This document shows, in pieces, positions 6,141-11,217 of a stretch of DNA of 11,217 nt. Both the position numbers and the translations under genes were made by a program. Numbering within the stretch: the stretch's first letter is position 1; the number at the start of each line of letters is the position of its first letter. The stretch comes from an uncultured Lachnospiraceae bacterium (GTDB lineage Bacteria > Bacillota > Clostridia > Lachnospirales > Lachnospiraceae), in NCBI GenBank assembly GCA_934402055.1, contig CAKRTC010000040.1, positions 1-11,217 of the forward strand, given 5' to 3'. A model generated the notes under the pieces. The model did no database searches, was not told the origin of the DNA, and was given only the letters and a program-made list of their open reading frames with translations.

Positions 6141-7736
6141 ATGGATATCAGTGTATTTGAAGTGCTTGGACCGGTTATGATAGGCCCATCTAGTTCGAGT
6201 ACTGCAGGCATGGCAAGACTGGGATGGGTAACAGGTAAATTTGTAAATGCCTCCAATGAAGATATAGCAGAGATAAACCTTAAATTTCATCCGAGACATA
6301 TGGATTATGCAGGCACAAGAAGTCATCTTGGGCTGATAGGTGGTGTTCTCGGTATGCGTGAGTATGATAATAATCTTAAATACTCACTTGATAAGGCTAA
6401 GGAACTGGGGATTAGGGTAACAGCAAGCTGCTTCAAGGAACCGCTCCCTAAAAGCGGACTTACAGTCGCAACGACAGTGGTACTTAAAAACGGTGAAAGA
6501 ACTACTGTTACGGGTGTATCTGTCGGAGGCGGAAGTATAGATATAATAGGTATAAATGATTTTACGGTAAATCTGTCGGCTACAGAGAAGCATATATTTA
6601 TATGGGCAGATAGAAATATTTTCGACAAACTGTATGCACTTATGCCGGATGCAAATAAGCTTAAGCTTAGCATAAATAAAGGACATTTCCTATTTTATTC
6701 CGGAGTATCTGTGGAGACCGATGAGAATTCAAAGCTGTATGCAGATATTTTAGCAATGGAAGGAGTTGAAAAAATTATATTCATAGATCCCTTCCTGTCA
6801 TTCGGAAGTACAGACAATGAGAAGTTATTTACAAGCTTTGAACAATTAATGTCTCTTTCAAAGGAGAGCGGTAAGGATATAGCTGAGCTTGCCATAGAGT
6901 ATGAGATGCAGCGCTCGGGAAGGTCGCGTGAGGACATATGGGAGGAAATGGCAAAAACTCTTTACTATATGCGAGAGACAGTTGATACCGGGCTAAACGG
7001 GGAAGTCAAGACGCTTTTTGGATTTGATCCGGGTGACGATGGAAAAAAAATGATGCACGCTTTTGAATCAGGCAGAACTCTCAGTGGATCCACTATGGCA
7101 AGAGCTTTTGCAAAAGCTATGGCTACGATGGAAGTCGGTGAGTCTATGGGACGTATAGTTGCTGCTCCGACAGGCGGCTCTGCAGGTATTGTTCCCGGAT
7201 GTCTATTGACGGTTCAGGAGGATAAAGGATATTCGGATGAGGAACTTATCAGAGCACTTTTTGCGGCAGCAGCTGCAGGTATAGGACTTTACTACCACGA
7301 GGTAAGTTTTTCAGGTATGGGAGGCGGATGCCAGGGAGAAATAGGCGTTTCATCTGCAATAGCAGCCAGTGCGCTTGCATATCTTGGCGGAGCAGATACA
7401 GAAGGATGCTGTCATGCAATGGCACTAGCGATGAAAAACATACTTGGTTTGGTTTGTGATCGTATTGCAGGCTCATCAGAAATACCGTGTACTACAAGAA
7501 ACTGTATAGGTGTTGCCAATGCATTTGCCGGCTGTGATATGGCACTTGCAGGAATACGTAGTTATGTAAGTCCGGATAGTGTGGCTGTTGCGTTGAGAAA
7601 TACCGAGAACTTATTGCCTGCACAGCTTAGAGGCGGAGAAGGCGCATTACGAATAACTCCTGAATCCAAGAAGGCAAGAGAAATAGAAGATACAATGAAT
7701 AAGAGTCAGTCTTTGCCGGTGGTTGATTGTTTTTAA
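6141..7736 (+). CDS. Single-chain iron-sulfur L-serine dehydratase paralogue 2 (beta-alpha fusion, atypical active site)
   Basis: Second homologue of the iron-sulfur L-serine ammonia-lyases, 531 residues from ATG 6141, which follows GGGAGG at 6131-6136. The in-frame ATG at 6111 has no ribosome site. Layout matches paralogue 1: beta domain with VLGPVMIGPSSS and VSVGGGSIDI, an ACT-like linker near 150-225, and an alpha domain with AAPTGGSAGIVPG, GGGCQGEIG, LGLVCDRIAG and EIPCTTRN. Cysteines 397, 439 and 450 keep the canonical 42/11 spacing. The SSSHT histidine is replaced by Ser20 (AGT), the HPNT region reads SGLTVAT with no His, and NASISG reads EVSFSG. The chain ends VVDCF, placing a Cys next to last; type 2 serine dehydratases carry a C-terminal Cys that reaches the cluster. 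The two paralogues probably arose by duplication and then diverged, perhaps forming a hetero-oligomer or acting on two substrates (inference). Confidence 0.9.
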   Translation: MDISVFEVLGPVMIGPSSSSTAGMARLGWVTGKFVNASNEDIAEINLKFHPRHMDYAGTRSHLGLIGGVLGMREYDNNLKYSLDKAKELGIRVTASCFKEPLPKSGLTVATTVVLKNGERTTVTGVSVGGGSIDIIGINDFTVNLSATEKHIFIWADRNIFDKLYALMPDANKLKLSINKGHFLFYSGVSVETDENSKLYADILAMEGVEKIIFIDPFLSFGSTDNEKLFTSFEQLMSLSKESGKDIAELAIEYEMQRSGRSREDIWEEMAKTLYYMRETVDTGLNGEVKTLFGFDPGDDGKKMMHAFESGRTLSGSTMARAFAKAMATMEVGESMGRIVAAPTGGSAGIVPGCLLTVQEDKGYSDEELIRALFAAAAAGIGLYYHEVSFSGMGGGCQGEIGVSSAIAASALAYLGGADTEGCCHAMALAMKNILGLVCDRIAGSSEIPCTTRNCIGVANAFAGCDMALAGIRSYVSPDSVAVALRNTENLLPAQLRGGEGALRITPESKKAREIEDTMNKSQSLPVVDCF

Positions 7737-7757
7737 TATTTTATTCAAAGATATAAA

Positions 7758-7806
7758 CCGGGCTAAAGATTAAGAGAAGTTATAAGGAAAGTATTTTTTA
7801 GCCTGG
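7758..7806 (+). other. Long-range stem in the gap before the opine-type dehydrogenase
   Basis: CCGGGCTAAA (7758-7767) pairs with TTTAGCCTGG (7797-7806), 10 bp with one G-U pair, over a purine-rich 29-base loop. It starts 21 bases after the stop of paralogue 2. No clean U-tract follows the 3' arm, so it is a weak terminator at best. It could be an mRNA processing or stabilising element, or part of a leader. The 148-base gap otherwise holds no gene. Confidence 0.35.
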
Positions 7807-7832
7807 ATTTGAAAACTTTATTATGTAAACAG

Positions 7833-7855
7833 CTGTCAATATGAGCTATTGACAG
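7833..7855 (+). promoter_or_regulatory. Perfect inverted repeat upstream of the opine-type dehydrogenase
   Basis: CTGTCAAT (7833-7840) and ATTGACAG (7848-7855) are exact reverse complements 7 bases apart. The element ends 15 bases before GGAGG (7872-7876) of the dehydrogenase gene. The geometry suits a dimeric regulator such as the GntR protein encoded downstream, or an RNA hairpin. No sigma-A promoter with good spacing could be placed around it. Confidence 0.4.
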
Positions 7856-7884
7856 ACGTATAAAAAAATAAGGAGGAAGTTATT

Positions 7885-8961
7885 ATGTCACAGTTAAGAT
7901 TTGCTGTTATCGGTGCCGGTGCGAGCGGAACTCTTATGTCGATAATTCTTAAGAGTAAGGGATATACTGTTAAGCTTATGGATAACGATGCAGACAAGGT
8001 TGAAACATTAAATAAGCTTGATAAGCTTAAGGCAACAGGAAAGACCGAAGCTGAGGCTAAGCCGGAGCTGATCACAACAGATGCTGCTGAATGTATTAAT
8101 GATACAGATGTAATCATGGTTTGCACGACTACAGATGCTCATGCGGATGTTGCGGCAGCTATTGCTAAAGCTGTAAAACCGGAGCAGACTGTAGTGCTTA
8201 ATCCGGGACATGTCGGAGGCGTGTTAAATTTCAGAACAGCACTTAACAATGCAGGATGCAGTGAGCTGCCTGTAATTTGCGAAGCTGCAGATATGATGTT
8301 TGCATGCCGAACTATGGAAATAGGACATACCTTCCATTCGGGAGTAAAGGCTAAGATCAAACTCGCATCGATTCCTTCAGAGAATGCTGTTAAGACAGCA
8401 GAATTGCTTAAGGATGCATTTCCATGCTTTGTTCCGGTTGAATCTGTGCTTATAACCGGTATGTCGGGTGGAAGCGGCATGCTTCATTCCATTCCGTGTA
8501 CATTAAATATGAATAAGATAGAGCTTAAGCAGCCGTTTGATTATTATATTGAAGGCCTTACTCCGGGTATTTGCAAGGTTATAGAGGCAGCAGACGCTGA
8601 GCGTATAAATGTATGCAATGCACTTGGAGTTGAAGTTGAGCCGTTGCTTCCGCATCTTAAGAGCGTATACGGTCTTGAGCCGGATAATCTGTATGATGCA
8701 ATTCAGAGCTGTACTCCATATAAGGGAATCAAGTCACCTATGAGCACTAATCACAGATTTATGCAGGAGGATACACTTTGCGATCTTGTACCGACAGCTT
8801 CTATCGGACATATGCTCGGAGTAGAAACACCTGTTATTGATATGATAATAGATCTTGAGAGCCTCATGCTTGGAAAAGATTTCAAGAAAGAGGGACGTAC
8901 AGTTGAAAAGCTTGGACTTGCAGGCAAGACAATAGAAGAAATTCACGATATGGTGAAATAA
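7885..8961 (+). CDS. NAD(P)-dependent opine (octopine/nopaline-type) dehydrogenase family protein
   Basis: Oxidoreductase of the opine dehydrogenase family, 358 residues (family about 350-400). Members interconvert an N-(carboxyalkyl)amino acid with an amino acid plus a 2-oxo acid, using NAD(P)H. AGGAGG at 7871-7876 precedes the ATG by 8 bases. An N-terminal Rossmann fold is clear: FAVIGAGASG (GxGxxG, residues 10-15) and VIMVCTTTDAHADVAAAI at the end of the nucleotide domain. The C-terminal helical domain has MLHSIP with His201, at the position of the catalytic His of opine dehydrogenases, and the hallmark stretch HRFMQEDTLCDLVP followed by GVETPVIDMIIDL. It follows the lyases, so oxidation of an opine-like compound to a free amino acid for deamination is a reasonable role. 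The reverse, reductive direction is also possible. Family confident, substrate unknown. Confidence 0.9.
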   Translation: MSQLRFAVIGAGASGTLMSIILKSKGYTVKLMDNDADKVETLNKLDKLKATGKTEAEAKPELITTDAAECINDTDVIMVCTTTDAHADVAAAIAKAVKPEQTVVLNPGHVGGVLNFRTALNNAGCSELPVICEAADMMFACRTMEIGHTFHSGVKAKIKLASIPSENAVKTAELLKDAFPCFVPVESVLITGMSGGSGMLHSIPCTLNMNKIELKQPFDYYIEGLTPGICKVIEAADAERINVCNALGVEVEPLLPHLKSVYGLEPDNLYDAIQSCTPYKGIKSPMSTNHRFMQEDTLCDLVPTASIGHMLGVETPVIDMIIDLESLMLGKDFKKEGRTVEKLGLAGKTIEEIHDMVK

Positions 8962-8971
8962 AATTTGAATA

Positions 8972-9035
8972 AGGCGGCTGTAAGTAATAGAATAATTTTA
9001 CAGAGAAAAATCGCTTATTTATAGCCGCTTGCTTT
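8972..9035 (+). terminator. Terminator after the opine-type dehydrogenase
   Basis: Bases 8972-8987 pair with 9015-9030 (core GCGGCT with AGCCGC, extended inward through TAAGTAA/TTATTTA with G-U wobbles), about 16 bp over a 27-base loop. GCTTTTG follows as a short T-rich tail. It lies 10 bases after the stop and probably ends the operon. The long loop and short tail make it weaker than the terminator at 9936. Confidence 0.6.
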
Positions 9036-9047
9036 TGTAGAATGTAT

Positions 9048-9077
9048 TTGATAGACTCTTTTTAAGGAGTTTATGAT
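9048..9077 (+). promoter_or_regulatory. Sigma-A promoter for the GntR regulator gene
   Basis: The -35 TTGATA (9048-9053) and -10 TATGAT (9072-9077), each 5 of 6 to consensus, are 18 bases apart. Transcription would start near 9084, leaving a leader of about 70 bases. An imperfect inverted repeat (ACTCTTT / AAGGAGT, 9055-9070) lies in the spacer and could allow autoregulation. Confidence 0.6.
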
Positions 9078-9106
9078 ATTCAAAATTAGAATAAACAGTG
9101 CAGATC

Positions 9107-9122
9107 ATGGCATATATGTCAT
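9107..9122 (+). promoter_or_regulatory. Near-palindrome in the GntR gene leader, possible operator
   Basis: ATGGCATATATGTCAT is a 16-base inverted repeat with one mismatched pair and a perfect 8-base centre (CATATATG). It lies about 25 bases after the predicted transcription start and 30 bases before the regulator's start codon, a normal place for an autoregulatory operator. Whether GntR binds it is inference. Confidence 0.3.
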
Positions 9123-9152
9123 AAAAGCACATTTTAAATCAAGGGAGATTTT

Positions 9153-9929
9153 ATGGTGAAACCGATAGGAAAAACACAGGTTTATGAGGCAGTCTATGAT
9201 TCTATGATAGACAGTATAGAGTCAGGTGCATGGCCTATCGGAGAGAGAATCCCCGGGGAGATAGAGCTTGCAGAGAACTATCAGGTAAGCAGGAACTCTG
9301 TCAGGACTGCCATTAAGGTACTGGTATCATATGATATTCTTAATTGTAAGCCGGGCATAGGTACATTTGTTACGGACAATGCTATTGACGAGATACATAA
9401 CCGCAGACTTTTGAGTATGCTTCAGGATACTCATTACGAACGTGAAATCATGGAAGTAAGAGGTTTGCTTGATAAAGAGATAGCCTATCTTGCAGCAATT
9501 AAGCGTACTGATGATGACATCAAAAAGCTTGAAGAATGTCTTGCAAATCTTGAAGAAGCCGGACAAAAACAAGATAACGAAAATATGGTATACTGGGGTG
9601 CACGTTTTCATGAGATACTTGCGGAAGCTACCGGAAATACCTTTATGGCTACAGTATATAAATCACTTAAGACCCAGTTCGATAATAACCGTATGTGGTA
9701 CCTTGAACATATGGAACCTACCGATATTTATGAAGCAAACAAAGCATCCGATCGCCATATATTTGAAGCGGTAAGAGATCGTAATGCAGATAAGGCAAGG
9801 GAACTTATGGCACAACATCTTGATATTCGCGAGCATGGATATACCGAACTTTCGGGTAAAAATAATGATGTCAACACTGTCAAAACAAAGAGGAAAAATG
9901 ACGGAATAAAGGCAAGGCAAGTATATTGA
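9153..9929 (+). CDS. GntR-family transcriptional regulator, FadR subfamily with FCD ligand domain
   Basis: DNA-binding regulator of 258 residues. GGGAG at 9143-9147 lies 5 bases before the ATG. The N-terminal winged helix-turn-helix spans about residues 7-75: VYEAVYDSMIDSIESGAW, then IPGEIELAENYQVSRNSVRTA as the recognition region, and KPGIGTFV as the wing. The FCD domain, about 90-230, shows LLDKEIAYLAA, ARFHEILAEATGN, DRHIFEAVRDRNADKARELM and QHLD, which supply the Asp and three His expected of the metal-binding ligand pocket. FCD regulators usually sense organic acids or related carboxylates, matching the TRAP transporter and dehydrogenase upstream. A lysine- and arginine-rich tail of about 25 residues follows the domain and is not typical. 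It has its own promoter and terminator. It is the likely regulator of the cluster, but the target sites are not proven. Confidence 0.93.
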   Translation: MVKPIGKTQVYEAVYDSMIDSIESGAWPIGERIPGEIELAENYQVSRNSVRTAIKVLVSYDILNCKPGIGTFVTDNAIDEIHNRRLLSMLQDTHYEREIMEVRGLLDKEIAYLAAIKRTDDDIKKLEECLANLEEAGQKQDNENMVYWGARFHEILAEATGNTFMATVYKSLKTQFDNNRMWYLEHMEPTDIYEANKASDRHIFEAVRDRNADKARELMAQHLDIREHGYTELSGKNNDVNTVKTKRKNDGIKARQVY

Positions 9930-9935
9930 TGTATT

Positions 9936-9968
9936 GACTCATCGGTTCAATAACCGATGGGTCTTTTT
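9936..9968 (+). terminator. Intrinsic terminator after the GntR regulator
   Basis: GACTCATCGGTT (9936-9947) pairs with AACCGATGGGTC (9952-9963), 12 bp with one G-U pair, a 4-base loop CAAT, then five T (9964-9968). It starts 6 bases after the stop codon. This is a textbook rho-independent terminator. Confidence 0.92.
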
Positions 9969-9991
9969 ACAAATAAAACTTCCGGGCCACG

Positions 9992-10018
9992 GTATTTGGC
10001 ACTACACTGTAGTATTTG
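9992..10018 (+). repeat. Palindrome flanked by GTATTTG direct repeats upstream of the ABC binding protein
   Basis: ACTACA (10001-10006) and TGTAGT (10008-10013) are exact reverse complements around one C. GTATTTG occurs at 9992-9998 and again at 10012-10018, 20 bases apart, about two helical turns. The block lies about 75 bases upstream of the promoter -35 and may be a regulator binding site. Nothing else was recognised in the rest of this gap apart from the promoter. Confidence 0.3.
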
Positions 10019-10091
10019 TTTCAGGGTAAATATACGAAAATTAGGTATTAATAAAAATACAATACTGTCGAATAAATATACAACAAATATC

Positions 10092-10119
10092 TTTTCAACT
10101 CAAAAAAAATGACTATAAT
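10092..10119 (+). promoter_or_regulatory. Sigma-A promoter for the ABC transporter binding protein
   Basis: A perfect -10 TATAAT (10114-10119) lies 16 bases after TTTTCA (10092-10097, 4 of 6 to the -35 consensus). An A-rich run lies between them. Transcription would start near 10126, giving a short leader of about 25 bases containing AAGGAGG. The gene therefore forms a unit separate from the upstream cluster. Confidence 0.65.
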
Positions 10120-10150
10120 TAAGACATTCGTTTTAAGGAGGCGCTTTATT

Positions 10151-11065
10151 ATGAAAAAAATTATTTCTATAGGCATTGTTGCTGCTATGGCATTGGGACT
10201 TGCGGCATGCGGATCAGGTAGTGCAGCAGAGACAACAGCAGCAGAGACTGAAGCTGCTAACAGCAGTACAGCAGATAGCGAATCAGAGAGCGAAAGTGCT
10301 GAGAGTTCAGCTTTAAGCACAATTACGGACGGAGTTCTTACAGTAGCTATTTCTCCGGATTTTGCGCCATATGAGTTCTATGCTATAGGCGAGGATAAGG
10401 AGCCTGAGCTCGCAGGCTTTGAGATCAGCATGGCAAATCGTATTGCAGACGAACTTGGACTTAAGCTCGAATTGGTTCCTATGAGTTTTGACGGTGTACT
10501 TGCCGAGCTTGCCAATGGTAGTGTAGACCTTGGTATTGCAGGACTCGGATATACTGAAGAAAGAGCGGAAGTTATGGATTTCTCGGATCCTTACAATTAC
10601 GTTAAACAGACATTTGTATGTCGTAAGGAAGACAGTGAGAAGTTTAAGGATGTTGAATCTGTAAACAATCCTGATGTACTGGTCGCTCTTCAGACAGGCA
10701 GCACTCAGCAGAAGGTTGCAGCAGATACGATTCCGGATGCAGACACATTGTTGCTTAATAAGGCAACTGATCTGGTAGCCGAGCTTATGGATGGCAAGGT
10801 TGACGGTGCGCTTATGAATGATAATGCGGCAGAGATCTTTGTTTTAAATTATCCTGAGCTTGTTGTATCCTTTAACATTCCGTATGAATCAATGGATAAC
10901 TCCGGAGACCGTATCGCTATTCCAAAGGGACACGATGATATGAAGGAAGCTGTAAATAAGGTAATTGCCGAGGCAACCGCAGATGGAAGCATCGACGAAT
11001 ACAAGAAGGAAGCATATCAGCTTGCAGCAGGTGAGATCTATGAGGGTCTGCTTGAGGACAAATAA
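10151..11065 (+). CDS. Amino-acid ABC transporter substrate-binding lipoprotein (SBP_bac_3 family)
   Basis: Membrane-anchored receptor of a polar amino-acid ABC importer, 304 residues. The start at ATG 10151 is chosen over the in-frame ATG at 10109 because AAGGAGG (10135-10141) precedes it and it gives a proper lipoprotein signal: MKK, a hydrophobic stretch, and lipobox LAAC with Cys20 as the lipidated residue. A Ser/Glu/Ala/Thr-rich linker of about 35 residues follows. The family 3 binding domain starts near residue 63: LTVAISPDFAPYEF, GFEISMANRIADELG, then the signature TEERAEVMDFSDPY, whose Arg normally pairs with the ligand alpha-carboxylate, and VDGALMNDNAAE. A terminator follows directly, so no permease or ATPase gene is co-transcribed here. 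It may import amino acids related to the neighbouring pathway, or be unrelated. Ligand unknown. Confidence 0.95.
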   Translation: MKKIISIGIVAAMALGLAACGSGSAAETTAAETEAANSSTADSESESESAESSALSTITDGVLTVAISPDFAPYEFYAIGEDKEPELAGFEISMANRIADELGLKLELVPMSFDGVLAELANGSVDLGIAGLGYTEERAEVMDFSDPYNYVKQTFVCRKEDSEKFKDVESVNNPDVLVALQTGSTQQKVAADTIPDADTLLLNKATDLVAELMDGKVDGALMNDNAAEIFVLNYPELVVSFNIPYESMDNSGDRIAIPKGHDDMKEAVNKVIAEATADGSIDEYKKEAYQLAAGEIYEGLLEDK

Positions 11066-11106
11066 TATAAGCATTTCTGCTTGTTATTAATAAGTTAGCA
11101 TGAAGT

Positions 11107-11140
11107 ATCCCTGCCGTAACGGCAGGGATTTATTATTATC
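11107..11140 (+). terminator. Intrinsic terminator after the ABC binding protein
   Basis: ATCCCTGCCG (11107-11116) pairs perfectly with CGGCAGGGAT (11120-11129) over a 3-base loop, followed by the T-rich TTATTATTAT. It lies about 40 bases after the stop codon. Confidence 0.88.
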
Positions 11141-11147
11141 GATTAAA

Positions 11148-11205
11148 GCCGGAGTGTAGTCGGCAAAGCAGCGGCTTGCAGCTGCGAAGACGACTATAGG
11201 ACGGC
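11148..11205. other. Nested hairpin with two symmetric internal loops, candidate structured RNA
   Basis: Three stems nest exactly: GCCG (11148-11151) with CGGC (11202-11205), TAGTCG (11157-11162) with CGACTA (11191-11196), and GCAGC (11168-11172) with GCTGC (11181-11185). The two internal loops between them are each 5 by 5 bases (GAGTG/TAGGA and GCAAA/GAAGA), and the apical loop is 8 bases. It is richer in GC than its surroundings and starts 8 bases after the terminator tail. It could be a small RNA, the leader of the next gene, or an intergenic repeat. It does not match a riboswitch class I can name. Strand is undetermined. Confidence 0.4.
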
Positions 11206-11217
11206 CAAACGAAAATG

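Noticed and set aside
6323..6673. Minus-strand open frame of 116 codons inside dehydratase paralogue 2
   Set aside because: Antisense to a well-supported coding region, Ser/Leu-rich, with no recognisable domain.
3890..7736. The two paralogues as separate alpha and beta subunits of one serine dehydratase
   Set aside because: Each protein contains both the beta-type and the alpha-type domain and all cluster cysteines, so they are duplicates, not complementary subunits.
7849..7854. TTGACA as a -35 box upstream of the opine-type dehydrogenase
   Set aside because: Seventeen bases downstream lies the ribosome binding site, not a -10 element. The hexamer is better explained as an arm of the inverted repeat at 7833-7855.
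7859..7864. TATAAA as a -10 box for the opine-type dehydrogenase
   Set aside because: No -35 at suitable spacing, and the start would fall at the Shine-Dalgarno sequence, leaving almost no leader.
11148..11205. c-di-GMP (GEMM) or other known riboswitch
   Set aside because: The GCAAAG and AAAGCC words recall GEMM, but the order of conserved loops and stems does not fit, and no other class matched from memory.
1..11217. Mobile elements, CRISPR arrays, tRNA or rRNA genes
   Set aside because: No transposase or integrase motifs, regularly spaced repeats, or tRNA/rRNA signatures were seen on either strand.

Overview
The window looks like a chromosomal stretch of a low-GC, Gram-positive anaerobe. 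Strong GGAGG-type ribosome binding sites, heavy use of ATA, AGA and GGA codons, oxygen-labile iron-sulfur lyases, a Clostridia-style flavin reductase and a Ser/Glu/Thr-rich lipoprotein linker point to the Clostridia, probably Lachnospiraceae. That placement is inference; there is no rRNA or marker gene to confirm it. All genes run on the + strand.

Region 1 (1-2554) is a tripartite TRAP transporter: the C-terminal two thirds of a DctP-type binding protein (its start lies before the window), then the small (DctQ) and large (DctM) membrane subunits, which overlap by 4 bases. A terminator-like hairpin and a separate 21-base palindrome sit between binding protein and permease genes. Region 2 (2570-7736) holds three iron-sulfur ammonia-lyase-type enzymes: one of the CyuA/UPF0597 cysteine-desulfidase-like family and two paralogous single-chain beta-alpha 'L-serine dehydratases', with a flavin-reductase-like FMN protein between the paralogues. 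Region 3 (7737-9929) has a structured 148-base gap, an opine-dehydrogenase-family oxidoreductase, a terminator, and a promoter driving a GntR/FCD regulator that ends in a strong terminator. Region 4 (9930-11217) is a separately promoted amino-acid ABC-transporter lipoprotein with its own terminator, followed by a 58-base nested hairpin at the window edge.

The TRAP and lyase genes are tightly packed and read as one operon (gaps of 4-39 bases, with larger gaps of 118 and 148 bases before the second paralogue and the dehydrogenase). Transporter, dehydrogenase, lyases and an FCD regulator together suggest uptake and breakdown of a carboxylate-bearing amino-acid derivative. The key observation is that both serine-dehydratase paralogues keep all three [4Fe-4S] cysteines with canonical spacing but have replaced the histidine of the family's SSSHT signature (Gly20 in one, Ser20 in the other). 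They are therefore unlikely to be ordinary serine dehydratases, and the cluster may encode an undescribed catabolic pathway. No mobile element, CRISPR array, tRNA or rRNA was seen.
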